DNA of 64,000 nucleotides from UBA5704 sp036380715 (GCA_036380715.1 DASVEF010000278.1:1-64000), one strand, 5' to 3'. Shown: positions 48,346-56,874, counted from the first letter of the stretch. Made by a program: numbers and translations. Notes: generated from the sequence alone by a model not told the origin.

Positions 48346-49551
48346 TCACCCTGCGTCCTTGCGGTCCTTTTCGTCCTTGCTTCCCAGACAGAAGGGGATC
48401 GCTAGCAGGAACAATGCCGACCGCTGGACCTCGGTGTCGCCCCAGTTGTTCTCGAACAGCCCGGCCACGTTGAAAGCGAACAGGGCGAGCATGGCGCCCA
48501 GGTAGAGGTCGGCCTGCGGCCCCCGGCCCCTCCCCTCGCGCACGTAGCCGCGCCAGGCGACCCAGGCGCTGCCGGCGAGCATCGCCAGGTACGCGGCCAT
48601 GGCCGGCAGGCCGCGCTCCGCCGCGAGCTGCAGGAAGCTGTTGTGGAGGTGGGGGATCTCGTAGCGCGGCGCCGTGGGCGAGCGGTAGATGGGATACCGG
48701 CGCTCCGCCATCTCCGGCCCGAGGCCGAACAGCGGGCGCTCCCGCACCATGACGAGCCCGGCCTCCAGCATGCACAGGCGGTCGTAGTTGGAGCGGTCCC
48801 GCAGGTCGCTGATGGAGGCCACTCGCTGCATCAGAGGGGGTGGCGCGAGCACGGCGAACAGGACGGCCGCCGGCACCCACAGCAGCAGCCACCGGGGCGC
48901 CCGCACGACCAGGTAGAGGCTGAGCGTCAGCGCCAGGGCCACCCAGGCGCTGCGGGTCAGGCTCCCCAGGAGCGCCACGTTGAGGATGGCCAGCGCGGCC
49001 CAGCGCCAGAGGCTCCGCCACCGGCCGCCGACCGCCATGGAGGCGAAGACCAGCAGGTCGCAGATCAGCAGGAACCCGGAGAAGGTCATGTAGTGCGAGA
49101 ACGGGCCGCGGATCCGCCGGTCGATGTCCCCGTAGCCGATCAGGTACTGGGCGAGCCCGGTGGCGGCGAGCAGGGCGCCGACCACAATCATTCCGTTCAC
49201 CAGACGGCGCACGTCGCGCTCTCCGCGGATGAGCAGCGGCGCCAGGAGCAGGCCGGACAAGGTGAACAGCTCCCGAGCTCCGCTCAGGCTCGCGACCGGA
49301 TCGAACGAAGCGAAGATCGCCGCGACCAGCCACAAGGCATACAGGCCGAGGGGGATCGTCAGGGGCGCCAGCTCGTTCCAGTCGATCTTGCGGCCGCGCA
49401 GGGTCCACGGCGCAACGAGCAGGGTCAGCCCGAGCAGGATGTTGGAGGCGGCAATGCCGAAGACGGCGAGCAGATGCCCGGAGAGCAGCCAATAGCCGGC
49501 CCGGTCGGGCCAAGGCGACGGGGTCTCGTGCGCCTCGGGGAGTTGGGACAC
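48346..49551 (-). CDS. O-antigen ligase/polymerase-family membrane protein
   Basis: A 401-residue polytopic protein with about ten transmembrane helices (e.g. YWLLSGHLLAVFGIAASNIL; LTIPLGLYALWLVAAIFASF; MLALFAFNVAGLFENNWGDT). The periplasmic loop has ERPLFGLGPEMAERRYPIYR and HLHNSFLQLAAERGLPAMAA, the 'G.G..n......HN..L....E.G' signature of WaaL/Wzy. It ligates or polymerises surface polysaccharide at the periplasmic face of the inner membrane. The start is GTG. It lies in an envelope-biogenesis cluster next to a Trm112-like gene. Confidence 0.88.
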   Translation of the reverse strand: MSQLPEAHETPSPWPDRAGYWLLSGHLLAVFGIAASNILLGLTLLVAPWTLRGRKIDWNELAPLTIPLGLYALWLVAAIFASFDPVASLSGARELFTLSGLLLAPLLIRGERDVRRLVNGMIVVGALLAATGLAQYLIGYGDIDRRIRGPFSHYMTFSGFLLICDLLVFASMAVGGRWRSLWRWAALAILNVALLGSLTRSAWVALALTLSLYLVVRAPRWLLLWVPAAVLFAVLAPPPLMQRVASISDLRDRSNYDRLCMLEAGLVMVRERPLFGLGPEMAERRYPIYRSPTAPRYEIPHLHNSFLQLAAERGLPAMAAYLAMLAGSAWVAWRGYVREGRGRGPQADLYLGAMLALFAFNVAGLFENNWGDTEVQRSALFLLAIPFCLGSKDEKDRKDAG

Positions 49552-49561
49552 GCGGGTCCGC

Positions 49562-49813
49562 TCAGCGGCCGACAGCGGATGCCGGGAGGGCCTCCTCGAT
49601 CAGCATGATCGGGATGTCCGAGACGATCGGATAGACGAGGCTGGAAGCGGCGCAGTAGAGGCCCTGCTCGACGACCGGCTCCTCGTCCCGGAAGTGCTCG
49701 CGGTACTTCTCGGTCAGCGAGGAGCGGACCTCCTGCGGCAGCTCGATCAGCTCGAGCTCGCCTTTGGACTTGGGACAGACGAGGATTTCGAGCAATTCCG
49801 GATCAACGGCCAT
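49562..49813 (-). CDS. Trm112-like/YcaR-type zinc-ribbon-like protein
   Basis: An 83-residue protein: DPELLEILVCPKSKGELELI, LTEKYREHFRDEEPVVEQGL YCAASSLVYPIVSDIPIMLI EEA. This matches the UPF0434/Trm112 family, in which a C-P-x-C-x-G knuckle is common; here only single cysteines remain (VCP-K, LYC), so zinc binding is doubtful. Bacterial members often sit beside LPS genes such as lpxK/kdsB. The ATG is preceded by GGAGGAG. It lies between an O-antigen ligase and a PagL-like gene. Confidence 0.88.
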   Translation of the reverse strand: MAVDPELLEILVCPKSKGELELIELPQEVRSSLTEKYREHFRDEEPVVEQGLYCAASSLVYPIVSDIPIMLIEEALPASAVGR

Positions 49814-49848
49814 CGGCTCCTCCCACGGCGGGAGAGGATAGCACAGGC

Positions 49849-50388
49849 TCAGCGGCGCTGCCGCCGCAGGCCCGCGCTGTAGGTGAGGACCAGCGACTCG
49901 CTCCCGGGGTTGAAATCGAAGAGACCGGCGTTGGACAGGTGGTACAGGCAGACTCCCAGCCGCGAGCCGTCCCGCAGCCGGTAGGCCAGCTCGATGCCGG
50001 AGCGGAACTCGAGCGGGCCGCCCAGCCTCTTGCCGTCCGCCCGCTCGTACAGGCCGACCCCCCAGCTCGGGGTCGCCACCCAGCGCTCCCCCAGCGGATA
50101 GTCCACGCGAAAGCCGCCGTAGAAATACAGAGTCCCTTGCGAGCCCGCCATGAATCCGGCGACCGGGATCAGGTCGGGCACGAAACGGGGCAGGAGCTTG
50201 AGCCGTCGCGGCGCAAAGCGCAGCTCGCCGCCGATCTCGCGGGCGTCGCCGTTCCTCAGGGCCTCGAAGACGCCCGAGCTGGCAGCGACATACTCGGGAG
50301 CGCCGAGGCGGATTGGCGCGCTCTCCGCGGGTACTGCCAGCAGCAGGATGGCAAGAAAGACGCAGGCTGACAGAGCATAGATTCTCAT
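49849..50388 (-). CDS. Lipid A 3-O-deacylase (PagL-like)
   Basis: About 179 residues: signal peptide (IYALSACVFLAILLLAVPAE SA), then an eight-strand barrel pattern. The C-terminal CLYHLSNAGLFDFNPGSESL VLTYS is the PagL catalytic segment, with His and Ser of 'H.SNA' in place. PagL removes the 3-O-acyl chain of lipid A in the outer membrane. The ATG at 50388 is chosen because GGAGAAC precedes it and the upstream frame lacks a signal. It lies among LPS and glycosyltransferase genes. Confidence 0.83.
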   Translation of the reverse strand: MRIYALSACVFLAILLLAVPAESAPIRLGAPEYVAASSGVFEALRNGDAREIGGELRFAPRRLKLLPRFVPDLIPVAGFMAGSQGTLYFYGGFRVDYPLGERWVATPSWGVGLYERADGKRLGGPLEFRSGIELAYRLRDGSRLGVCLYHLSNAGLFDFNPGSESLVLTYSAGLRRQRR

Positions 50389-50457
50389 GGTTCTCCGCAA
50401 CCGACAGGGGAGACTCACCTTGATGAGCGCTGGATATAACAGTGTTAGGCCGGGACC

Positions 50458-52080
50458 TCAAGACGGAGGGACGACCGCATCGTATCCCCAGACCGCCAGC
50501 GTATCGTCCCGGTAGGGCTGCACGTAATCGGCGCGGCTGATCTCCGGCGGCGCGTAGCGCAGATCCTGGATCACCTTGCCGCGCGGATGGCTCAGCAGCC
50601 AGAGCCGCTCCGCGCCCGGCTCGATCTGGTGGAATGGCCGCTGGAGGCGGCCGAGGAAGTGGAATTGCCCATGGTAGTGTCCCACCCAGGCGATCGGCCG
50701 CCCTTGCCGCTCGAGGACGCCCAGATAGCGGGAGACCGGCCTCAGGTCGTAGGCTCTCTCCGCGACCTCGGCGAAGCCGGCGTGGGCGGCGGCGACCAGG
50801 GCCAGGCTGAGCAGGGTCAGAGCCGCGGGGCGCCCTACGAAGAGCCGCCGGAAGCCGAAAAAGAAGCCGGCCGTTGCCGCGAGCAACACCACCCCGACAC
50901 CGGGAGCGACGAGCGCGGCCCACTCCGGAAGGTCCATCCGCCGGGACAGGAGAGGCCCCAGGGCCATGGCGCCGCCCACGATGAGGAGCATCGCGGCGGC
51001 CGGCACGAGGTGCCAGCGCCGGACCGGCACGGGCTCGTCCAGCAGCCGGGCCGCGAGCAGCGCGAAGGCCGGACAGAGCGGGATCAGATAGTGGGGCTGC
51101 TTGCCGCTGATCAGCGAGAAGGCGACGAACCCGGGCACGAACCAGGCCAGGCAGAGGCGCAGGCCGGGATCGATCTGCCTCGAGAGCTCCCGCCGCGCCG
51201 CCTTCCACAGCGGCGGCCAGAGCGAGTAGGGGGAGAGCAGGACGGGGAGGAGCGGCAGGTACCACCACCACGGCTGCCGGTGGGCGAAGGAGCGGACGAC
51301 CCGCGCCTCCGTCTGCTTGAGGAGGATGGCGTCGGCGTACGCCGAGCCGCCCGAGGCCGCCGCCGGCAGGGCCCAGGCGAAAGCGATCACGGCGGCGAGC
51401 CCCACGGCGCCGGCGAGCCCCAGCCAGCGCCGCCCGGCCCCCGCCCGGCGCGGCAGCCTCCCTCCCCACCACGGAGACGACAGAGCGATCAGCAGCGGCA
51501 GGAGCAGGGCCACCGGCCCCTTGGCCAGCACGCCCAGGCCGAGCGCGACGCCGGTCATCAGCCAGGGGCGCGCGCCCCCCCGGGTCCAGGCGTCGTGGAT
51601 CCCCCGGATCGCCAGCAGCACGCAGAACGCCACCAGCATGTCGAACATGATCATCGCGGTGAACAGGCTCCACAGGAGCAGGCCCAGCAGCACGGCGGGA
51701 GCGGTGCGGGCGACCTCCGGCCGGTCCGGCCAGAGGCGGCGGGCCAGCGAGGCGGTCAGGAAGAGGTTCGCCAGGCCGAACAGCGCGGGCACCAGCCGGG
51801 GCCACCAGTCGTTGACGCCGAACATCCACCATCCGAAATGCATCAGCCAGAACAGCAGGGGCGGCTTCTCGCTGTACGGCAGCCCATTGAGATGCGGGAC
51901 CAGGAAGTCGCCCCGCTGCCACATCTCCCAGGCGACGGTCACGTAGCGGGTCTCGTCGATCGGCAGGATCGGCCGCAGCGCCAGAGCGACCGCGACGAGG
52001 ATGGCCCAGGCCCCCACCAGAGCGGCGGCGTCGGTGCGGCGGCGGGACTGCGGCCAAGCGGTTTCCGAGTTGGCTGTCAT
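50458..52080 (-). CDS. Glycosyltransferase family 39-type (ArnT-like) membrane protein
   Basis: A 540-residue GT-C protein. PILPIDETRYVTVAWEMWQR GDFLVPHLNGLPYSEKPPLL FWLM contains the D-E-x-R-Y first-loop motif with the catalytic Asp, and YSEKPPLLFWL is the dolichyl-type 'KPPL' signature. Some ten transmembrane helices follow (e.g. PWLMTGVALGLGVLAKGPVA LLLPL). It transfers a sugar from a polyprenyl-phosphate donor on the periplasmic side, as for lipid A aminoarabinose. The ATG at 52080 is preceded by weak GAAGCACG. A paralogue is at 53218-54837. Confidence 0.85.
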   Translation of the reverse strand: MTANSETAWPQSRRRTDAAALVGAWAILVAVALALRPILPIDETRYVTVAWEMWQRGDFLVPHLNGLPYSEKPPLLFWLMHFGWWMFGVNDWWPRLVPALFGLANLFLTASLARRLWPDRPEVARTAPAVLLGLLLWSLFTAMIMFDMLVAFCVLLAIRGIHDAWTRGGARPWLMTGVALGLGVLAKGPVALLLPLLIALSSPWWGGRLPRRAGAGRRWLGLAGAVGLAAVIAFAWALPAAASGGSAYADAILLKQTEARVVRSFAHRQPWWWYLPLLPVLLSPYSLWPPLWKAARRELSRQIDPGLRLCLAWFVPGFVAFSLISGKQPHYLIPLCPAFALLAARLLDEPVPVRRWHLVPAAAMLLIVGGAMALGPLLSRRMDLPEWAALVAPGVGVVLLAATAGFFFGFRRLFVGRPAALTLLSLALVAAAHAGFAEVAERAYDLRPVSRYLGVLERQGRPIAWVGHYHGQFHFLGRLQRPFHQIEPGAERLWLLSHPRGKVIQDLRYAPPEISRADYVQPYRDDTLAVWGYDAVVPPS

Positions 52081-52118
52081 GTTTCGTGCTTCAGGGAAGA
52101 CGAGCGCTCCTGCTCGCA

Positions 52119-52124
52119 TAAGAT
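52119..52124 (+). promoter_or_regulatory. -10 box of the GT2 gene (leaderless candidate)
   Basis: TAAGAT, then ACCTCC and ATG. The six-base gap places the predicted transcription start at the ATG; ACCTCC cannot act as a ribosome-binding site. The -35 is weak. Confidence 0.45.
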
Positions 52125-52130
52125 ACCTCC

Positions 52131-53018
52131 ATGGACCCAGCCCCTCCACTCCGGAAGGAGCCCCTCGCGAGCGCGCCGGAGGTGTCGCTGGTCATTCCGG
52201 TGTACAACGAGGAGGAGAACCTGCCGGTCCTGGACGGCGAGATCCGTCAGGCCATGGAGACGGCCGGCCGCTCCTACGAAGTCCTCTACGTGGACGACGG
52301 CAGCACGGATGGGAGCCTGGAGGTCCTGCGCGTCCTGGCGCGCCAGGACGCGCGCGTGCGCATCGTGCGCCAGCGGCGCAACAGCGGCCAGTCGGCGGCC
52401 CTCGACGCGGGGTTCCGCCACGCGCGGGGCGGCATCGTCGTGACCCTCGACGCGGACCTGCAGAACGACCCGGCGGACATCCCCCGCCTCCTGGAGAAGA
52501 TCGGGCAGTTCGACGTGGTCTCGGGAGTGCGGGCCCGGCGGCGGGACAGTTGGGTGCGGCGGGTCTCCTCGCGCATCGCCAACGGCGTGCGCAACCGGGT
52601 CACCCATGAGTCGGTCACCGACGTGGGCTGCACCTTGCGGGCCTGCCGCGCCGAATACTTGCGGCGCATCCCGGTGTTCGACGGCATGCACCGCTTCCTG
52701 CCGACCCTGTTGCGGATGGCGGGGGCGCGGGTGACGGAGGTGCCGGTCAACCACCGGCCGCGGCTGCACGGGCAGCCCAAGTACGGCATCGGCAACCGGC
52801 TCTGGCGGGGTCTGGCCGACCTCTACGGGGTCCGCTGGATGCAGACCCGCTGGATCGACCGCGGCCTGTCTGAGGAGATCGACTCAGAGGAGATCGACGC
52901 TTGGAATACAAATTCGTCTGGAATCTCTGGACCCTCATCGGGCTCCTCGGACAGGCCTGCTTCTTCTCCCGCTTCTTCGTCCAGTGGATCGCCTCCGAGC
53001 GCCGGAAAGAGAGCGTAA
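52131..53018 (+). CDS. GT2 polyprenyl-phosphate glycosyltransferase (DPM/ArnC-like)
   Basis: A 295-residue GT-A enzyme. VSLVIPVYNEEENLPVLDGE, VLYVDDGSTDGSLEVLRVLA, VRQRRNSGQSAALDAGFRHA and TLDADLQNDPADIPRLLEKI carry the DxD-type and metal-binding motifs. It charges polyprenyl phosphate with a sugar for the following ArnT-like transferase. From about residue 257 the sequence turns into a Ser/Pro/Gly-rich tail (SGSSDRPASSPASSSSGSPP) read out of frame through the start of the next gene, so the native end is uncertain and a frameshift is possible. Confidence 0.85.
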   Translation: MDPAPPLRKEPLASAPEVSLVIPVYNEEENLPVLDGEIRQAMETAGRSYEVLYVDDGSTDGSLEVLRVLARQDARVRIVRQRRNSGQSAALDAGFRHARGGIVVTLDADLQNDPADIPRLLEKIGQFDVVSGVRARRRDSWVRRVSSRIANGVRNRVTHESVTDVGCTLRACRAEYLRRIPVFDGMHRFLPTLLRMAGARVTEVPVNHRPRLHGQPKYGIGNRLWRGLADLYGVRWMQTRWIDRGLSEEIDSEEIDAWNTNSSGISGPSSGSSDRPASSPASSSSGSPPSAGKRA

Positions 53019-53221
53019 TCCCCAAGGCCTTCTGGTTCTTCAGCCTCGCCGGGAGCGTCGTCCTCCTCGCCTATGGGATCCACCGGAAGGACGCGGTCAT
53101 CATCATCGGCCAGATCCCGGGCCTCTTCATCTACACGCGGAACCTCTGGTTCATCTACCGGCTCGGCGAGCAGGCCGCGCCGGCGGGCCCTCCGGGCCCC
53201 CCGGGCATGCCTCCGCCGTGA
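52901..53221 (+). CDS. Lipid-A-disaccharide synthase N-terminal domain protein (LABN)
   Basis: A 106-residue two- to three-helix membrane protein: WNLWTLIGLLGQACFFSRFF VQWIASERRKESVIPKAFWF FSLAGSVVLLAYGIHRKDAV and IIIGQIPGLFIYTRNLWFIY. This is the standalone LAB_N domain found next to DPM-like and ArnT-like glycosyltransferases, probably helping to flip or present the lipid-linked sugar. The start is TTG at 52901, deep inside the end of the GT2 gene (118-nt overlap in a different frame). The stop overlaps the next GTG. Confidence 0.85.
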   Translation: MEYKFVWNLWTLIGLLGQACFFSRFFVQWIASERRKESVIPKAFWFFSLAGSVVLLAYGIHRKDAVIIIGQIPGLFIYTRNLWFIYRLGEQAAPAGPPGPPGMPPP

Positions 53222-54837
53222 ACGGCTCCTCCTCTCCCCTGCCGCGCCGGGACCTGGCCGTCCTCGCGCTCCTCGCCGTCCTGCTCTTCCTGCCCGGGCT
53301 CGGGCGGCGCGACCTGTGGAATCCGGACGAGGCGCGCTACGCCCAGGTCGCGCGCGAGATGCGGCAGACCGGCTCGTACGCGCTGCCGCACCTGAACGGA
53401 CAGGTCTACACGCAGAAGCCGCCCCTGCTCTTCTGGTCGATGGCCGCCTTCGGCGCGCTGCGCGGCGAGGTGGACGAGACCGCCGCTCGCCTCCCGTCGG
53501 CCCTCGCCGCGATCGGCGCCGCCCTCCTGGTCTTCCGCACCGGCGAGCGGCTGTTCGGCCGGCGCGCCGGCTGGCTCGCCGCGGCGGCCTTCGCCACCTG
53601 CGCCAAGATCCTCTGGCAGGGGAGGTTCGGACAGATCGACATGCTGCTCACGGCGCTGGTGGCGCTCGGGGTCTGGTTCTGGGTGCGGGGCTTCACGGAG
53701 GGCCGCCCGGGCCTCTATCCCCTCTTCTTCCTCTGCGCCGGAGCCGCCACCCTGGCCAAGGGTCCCGTGGGGCTGCTGCCGCCGCTCCTCTCCATCCTCG
53801 CCTTCCTGGCCGTCACCCGCAACGGCGCCGAGGCGAAGCGCCTGCGCGTCGGGCTCGGCCTTCTCGTCTGGGCGGCGGTGGTCCTCGCCTGGCTCGTCCC
53901 GGCGGGGCTGGCCGGCGGCCGCGAGTACCTGGAGCAGATCGTCTTCAAGCAGAACGTCACCCGCTACGCTGATCCCTGGCACCACCACCAACCCTGGTAC
54001 TACTACCTGACCGTCATCCCGGCCGACTTCTTCCCCTGGTCGTTCCTGCTGCCGGCGGCCCTGGTGATCGGCTGGAAGCGCCTCGAGGGCAAGGCGCGGG
54101 AGGGGTTCCTCTTCTGCCTCTGCTGGATGCTGGTGACGGTCGTCTTCTTCAGCCTCTCGCCGGCCAAGCGGACGGTCTACGTCCTCACCATGTATCCGGC
54201 CATGGCCCTGATGGTCGGAGCGGCGCTCGACCGGATCGCCGCTGAATGGCCGCGCGACCGCAGGTGGGCGCAGGTCCCCCTGGCGCTGCTGGCCGTGCTG
54301 GCGCTGCTGGTGCTGGCGGCGCTGCCGATCATCGCTGGGCGGCGGGCCGAGGAGGTGGCAGTGCTCGGGGGGGAGCCGTTCGTCTGGACCGTCTTCGCGG
54401 CGTTCGTGCCGCTGTTCCTCGGCGCGGCGTGGGCCTGGTGGGAATCCCGCGTCGGCCGGATCTCCCGGGCCGCCGCCGGCTTGGCCGCGGGGATGGCAGC
54501 CCTGATCCTCGCCACGGCCTTCTTCCTGCTCCCTCGCTTCGACGTGGTCAAGTCCGCGCGGCCGATGGCGCGGCTCCTGCTCCAGCGGATGCAGCCCGGC
54601 GAGCCCTACGGCATCTATCCCCGGCTCGATTCCACGTTCCTCATCTATACCCGCCGCTTCGCCGTGGCGCTCGACAGCGAGGAGAAGCTGCGCGACTTCG
54701 CCGCCCGGCCCGGCCGCGTCTGGATCCTCGCCCAGAAGGACGACCTCGCAAGGGTGGAGACACCGCTGCCCCCGCTGCGCAAGGTCGCCGAGGATCCGGA
54801 CCCGCGCGAGGGCTACGTGCTGCTGACCCGGGAGTAG
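53218..54837 (+). CDS. ArnT-like glycosyltransferase (GT39-type) membrane protein
   Basis: A 539-residue GT-C enzyme. DLWNPDEARYAQVAREMRQT GSYALPHLNGQVYTQKPPLL FW carries the catalytic D-E-x-R-Y and KPPL motifs; GGREYLEQIVFKQNVTRYAD PWHHHQPWYYYLTVIPADFF follows as in ArnT. Multiple transmembrane helices and a C-terminal soluble domain (GEPYGIYPRLDSTFLIYTRR) are seen. It completes a GT2-LABN-GT39 cassette for periplasmic glycosylation of lipid A or another glycolipid. The GTG overlaps the LABN stop. Confidence 0.88.
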   Translation: MNGSSSPLPRRDLAVLALLAVLLFLPGLGRRDLWNPDEARYAQVAREMRQTGSYALPHLNGQVYTQKPPLLFWSMAAFGALRGEVDETAARLPSALAAIGAALLVFRTGERLFGRRAGWLAAAAFATCAKILWQGRFGQIDMLLTALVALGVWFWVRGFTEGRPGLYPLFFLCAGAATLAKGPVGLLPPLLSILAFLAVTRNGAEAKRLRVGLGLLVWAAVVLAWLVPAGLAGGREYLEQIVFKQNVTRYADPWHHHQPWYYYLTVIPADFFPWSFLLPAALVIGWKRLEGKAREGFLFCLCWMLVTVVFFSLSPAKRTVYVLTMYPAMALMVGAALDRIAAEWPRDRRWAQVPLALLAVLALLVLAALPIIAGRRAEEVAVLGGEPFVWTVFAAFVPLFLGAAWAWWESRVGRISRAAAGLAAGMAALILATAFFLLPRFDVVKSARPMARLLLQRMQPGEPYGIYPRLDSTFLIYTRRFAVALDSEEKLRDFAARPGRVWILAQKDDLARVETPLPPLRKVAEDPDPREGYVLLTRE

Positions 54838-54886
54838 ATCCGGTATAGCGCTTCTGTACACACTCCGCTCTCAAAGGAGAAACGAC

Positions 54887-54913
54887 ATGAAGTGGTCGCA
54901 AAATCGGGGTTGA
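54887..54913 (+). other. Eight-codon open reading frame with strong ribosome-binding site
   Basis: AAAGGAGA, 6 nt, ATG, then eight codons (MKWSQNRG) and TGA. A TATAGC box lies 40 nt upstream. It could be a leader peptide or the decapitated start of a gene cut by the mobile island that follows. The surrounding gap from 54838 to 55020 shows no other coding sequence. Confidence 0.35.
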
Positions 54914-55020
54914 GACAGAGGGAGTGTGCGGTGGGTCATTGCCCGCTTCTCGACGACCGCTCGCCTGCCTGGACGAGCGAGTCCTCTCCGCCCGAAAAAA
55001 GTGTGCGAGATTCCCGCCCC

Positions 55021-55043
55021 GTTTTCCGTTCTTTATAGGGGTG
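55021..55043 (+). promoter_or_regulatory. 5' element shared with the Rpn-type gene
   Basis: Identical over 23 bp to the reverse strand of 28516-28538, with core CCGTTCTTTATAGGGG. The ATG at 55045 follows TTATAG by 6-7 nt, suggesting a leaderless or very short-leader mRNA. Confidence 0.6.
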
Positions 55044-55044
55044 G

Positions 55045-56199
55045 ATGGCACGGCAACTGCGCTACATCCCGGAAGGCGGCGCCCTGGTCCACGTCACCAC
55101 CCGGACGATCCAGGGGAGATACCTCCTGCGACCCAGCCCGGCGCTCAACGAGATCCTCGTCGGCGTCCTGGCCCGGGCTCAGAGGCTCTACCCGGTGGGG
55201 GTCTGTGCAGCCGTGGCCGCTTCCAACCACTACCACCTCATCCTGAGGGTGGAGAGCTCGAAGCGGCTCGCCGACTTCATGGCGTACTTCAATGGCAACG
55301 CGGCCCGGGAGATCTCCCGCCTGACCGGCTGGAATGCCCGGGTCTGGTCGCGCCGCTTCCACGCGATCGTCATCAGCAACGAGGAGGCGGCCCAGGTCGA
55401 GGTCCTCCGCTACGTCCTCAGCCATGGGGCCAAAGAGGGACTTGTCCAGTTCCTCCGCCAGTGGCCCGGCCTCCATTGCGTCCGGGTGTTGCTCGACGGC
55501 GAACCCCTGGTGGGCTACTGGTTCGACCGGACGAAAGAGTACGCCGCCCGCCTGCGGAGGGAAGACTTCGATCGCCTGAAGTACGCCACGCGCGAGGAGC
55601 TCCTCCTCGAGCCCCTCGCCTGCTGGGAACACCTCTCGCCGGAGACCCGCCGGAAGCGCATCGCCGACTTGGTGCAAGGCATCGAAGAGGAGGCCGCCGC
55701 CGAGCGCGAGAAGACCGGCGTCAGCCCGCCGGGTCCGGCGGCCGTCTGCGCCAAGCACCCCCACGACCGCCCCAATAAGTTGAAGAAGTCACCCGCGCCG
55801 CTCTTCCACGCCGCCACCCGCCGCGTCCGCAACGAGCTCTACCAGATGTACGCCGCCTTCGTGGCTGCCTTCCGCGATGCGGCCGAGAAGCTGCGCGCCG
55901 GAGACCTGACCGCCGCCTTCCCGCCGGGAGCTTCCCACCCGCTTTGCCGTGGGTGGGTGGATAACTCGCGGCTATCCCGACCCTCTCCCGCCCTTACCTC
56001 TGTTCTGCCTCCCTCATCCCGCGCCCGCGAGATAGGCAGAGGTGTGCCCTCCCGCCGACTGGCGGCCGATCCGAGCTCGTTCGAGGAGGCCTGTTCCCGT
56101 CCCAAATGCCCGCTGGCTCCCCCCTCGCCAAGCCAAAGCCAAGCCGGAGTTGCGATCCGAGGCACGACTGCCGTCCTAGTTCACGCACCTCTTCAATAA
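55045..56199 (+). CDS. REP-associated/IS200-like HUH transposase (Y1 family)
   Basis: A 384-residue protein. The HUH motif is in AAVAASNHYHLILRVESSKR; ARQLRYIPEGGALVHVTTRT at the start, FMAYFNGNAAREISRLTGWN and ARVWSRRFHAIVISNEEAAQ match the single-strand transposase fold, with a downstream helix that would hold the catalytic tyrosine (RYVLSHGAKEGLVQ). Such proteins mobilise palindromic REP DNA. From about residue 300 the chain is Pro/Ser/Arg-rich and may be read-through. It starts after a 5' element shared with the Rpn-type gene and is followed by palindrome arrays. Confidence 0.8.
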   Translation: MARQLRYIPEGGALVHVTTRTIQGRYLLRPSPALNEILVGVLARAQRLYPVGVCAAVAASNHYHLILRVESSKRLADFMAYFNGNAAREISRLTGWNARVWSRRFHAIVISNEEAAQVEVLRYVLSHGAKEGLVQFLRQWPGLHCVRVLLDGEPLVGYWFDRTKEYAARLRREDFDRLKYATREELLLEPLACWEHLSPETRRKRIADLVQGIEEEAAAEREKTGVSPPGPAAVCAKHPHDRPNKLKKSPAPLFHAATRRVRNELYQMYAAFVAAFRDAAEKLRAGDLTAAFPPGASHPLCRGWVDNSRLSRPSPALTSVLPPSSRAREIGRGVPSRRLAADPSSFEEACSRPKCPLAPPSPSQSQAGVAIRGTTAVLVHAPLQ

Positions 56200-56300
56200 G
56201 AGGCTGGCTCCTTACCTCAGCGCAGACGGGGGCTTCTTACCCCATCCCGTGTGTGGGTTGGTTAGCCGGTATGCGCTAAAGAAATCCGGCCGAGGTCTCC

Positions 56301-56396
56301 GACGGCTCGTCAGGCGGCGCAACGAGTCGTCAGCGCGTCTGAGGAGTCATCGGCGGCGTCCAACGAGTCGTCGCGCGGCCTGACGAGTCGTTGCGG
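56301..56396. repeat. 20-nt odd-palindrome array, copy A
   Basis: About 4.5 tandem units of 20-21 nt centred on ACGA-S-TCGT (S = G here) with a GC-rich linker. It is preceded by a 30-bp sequence (from 56273) that also precedes array B. Together the repeats account for much of the 344-nt gap from 56200 to 56543. Confidence 0.7.
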
Positions 56397-56466
56397 CTCA
56401 CCCAACTAAGTGGCAGGCCCCCCTCGTAGCACCCCTCGTGGCGGCTGTCGTTGGAGCACTTTTTTA

Positions 56467-56495
56467 TTGCAGAAATGGAGACACCGCGGTTAGAT
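56467..56495 (+). promoter_or_regulatory. Promoter of the Cys-rich secreted protein gene
   Basis: TTGCAG (56467-56472), 17-nt spacer, TTAGAT (56490-56495), 49 nt before the ATG. Confidence 0.5.
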
Positions 56496-56543
56496 TTCTC
56501 GCGGCCGCAATGGTGCGGCCAGTCTGGATGAGGAGGAGCTAGT

Positions 56544-56861
56544 ATGAGAAAGGTGCCGTTGATCGTCTTCGCCATGGCGCTCTGTATCGTCGCCCTCTAC
56601 ACCCGGCCCGCTACCGCGGGCTGGGTGTGCGGAAACCTCCAGAGGAGCCCCGTCGAGACCGGCATGGGCACGAGCTGCACCGCCGCTCAGAGCAATCTCA
56701 TCAACAAGCTGTACAGCCACGTCAAGTGCTTCAACACCTGTTACGAGAGGATCGTCATCACCCAGCCGTGCTACGCCGATCCGTACTGCGACTACGCGAT
56801 CCAGGGCTATCTCGAGTGGAAGTGCTCTTACTGCTCGCCCGGGAGTACCTGCCCCGTCTGA
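56544..56861 (+). CDS. Small Cys-rich secreted protein
   Basis: A 105-residue protein: signal peptide KVPLIVFAMALCIVALYTRP ATA, then a compact mature domain of about 80 residues with nine cysteines (WVCGN; TSCTAA; VKCFNTCYERIVITQPCYAD PYCDY; WKCSYCSPGSTCPV), so probably disulfide-bonded outside the cytoplasm. No known family is recognised. GAGGAGGAG lies before the ATG. It has its own promoter and a terminator-like hairpin and is flanked on both sides by copies of one repeat cassette, which suggests it was acquired or amplified as a unit. Confidence 0.65.
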   Translation: MRKVPLIVFAMALCIVALYTRPATAGWVCGNLQRSPVETGMGTSCTAAQSNLINKLYSHVKCFNTCYERIVITQPCYADPYCDYAIQGYLEWKCSYCSPGSTCPV

Positions 56862-56874
56862 CCCCGCCGTTCTG

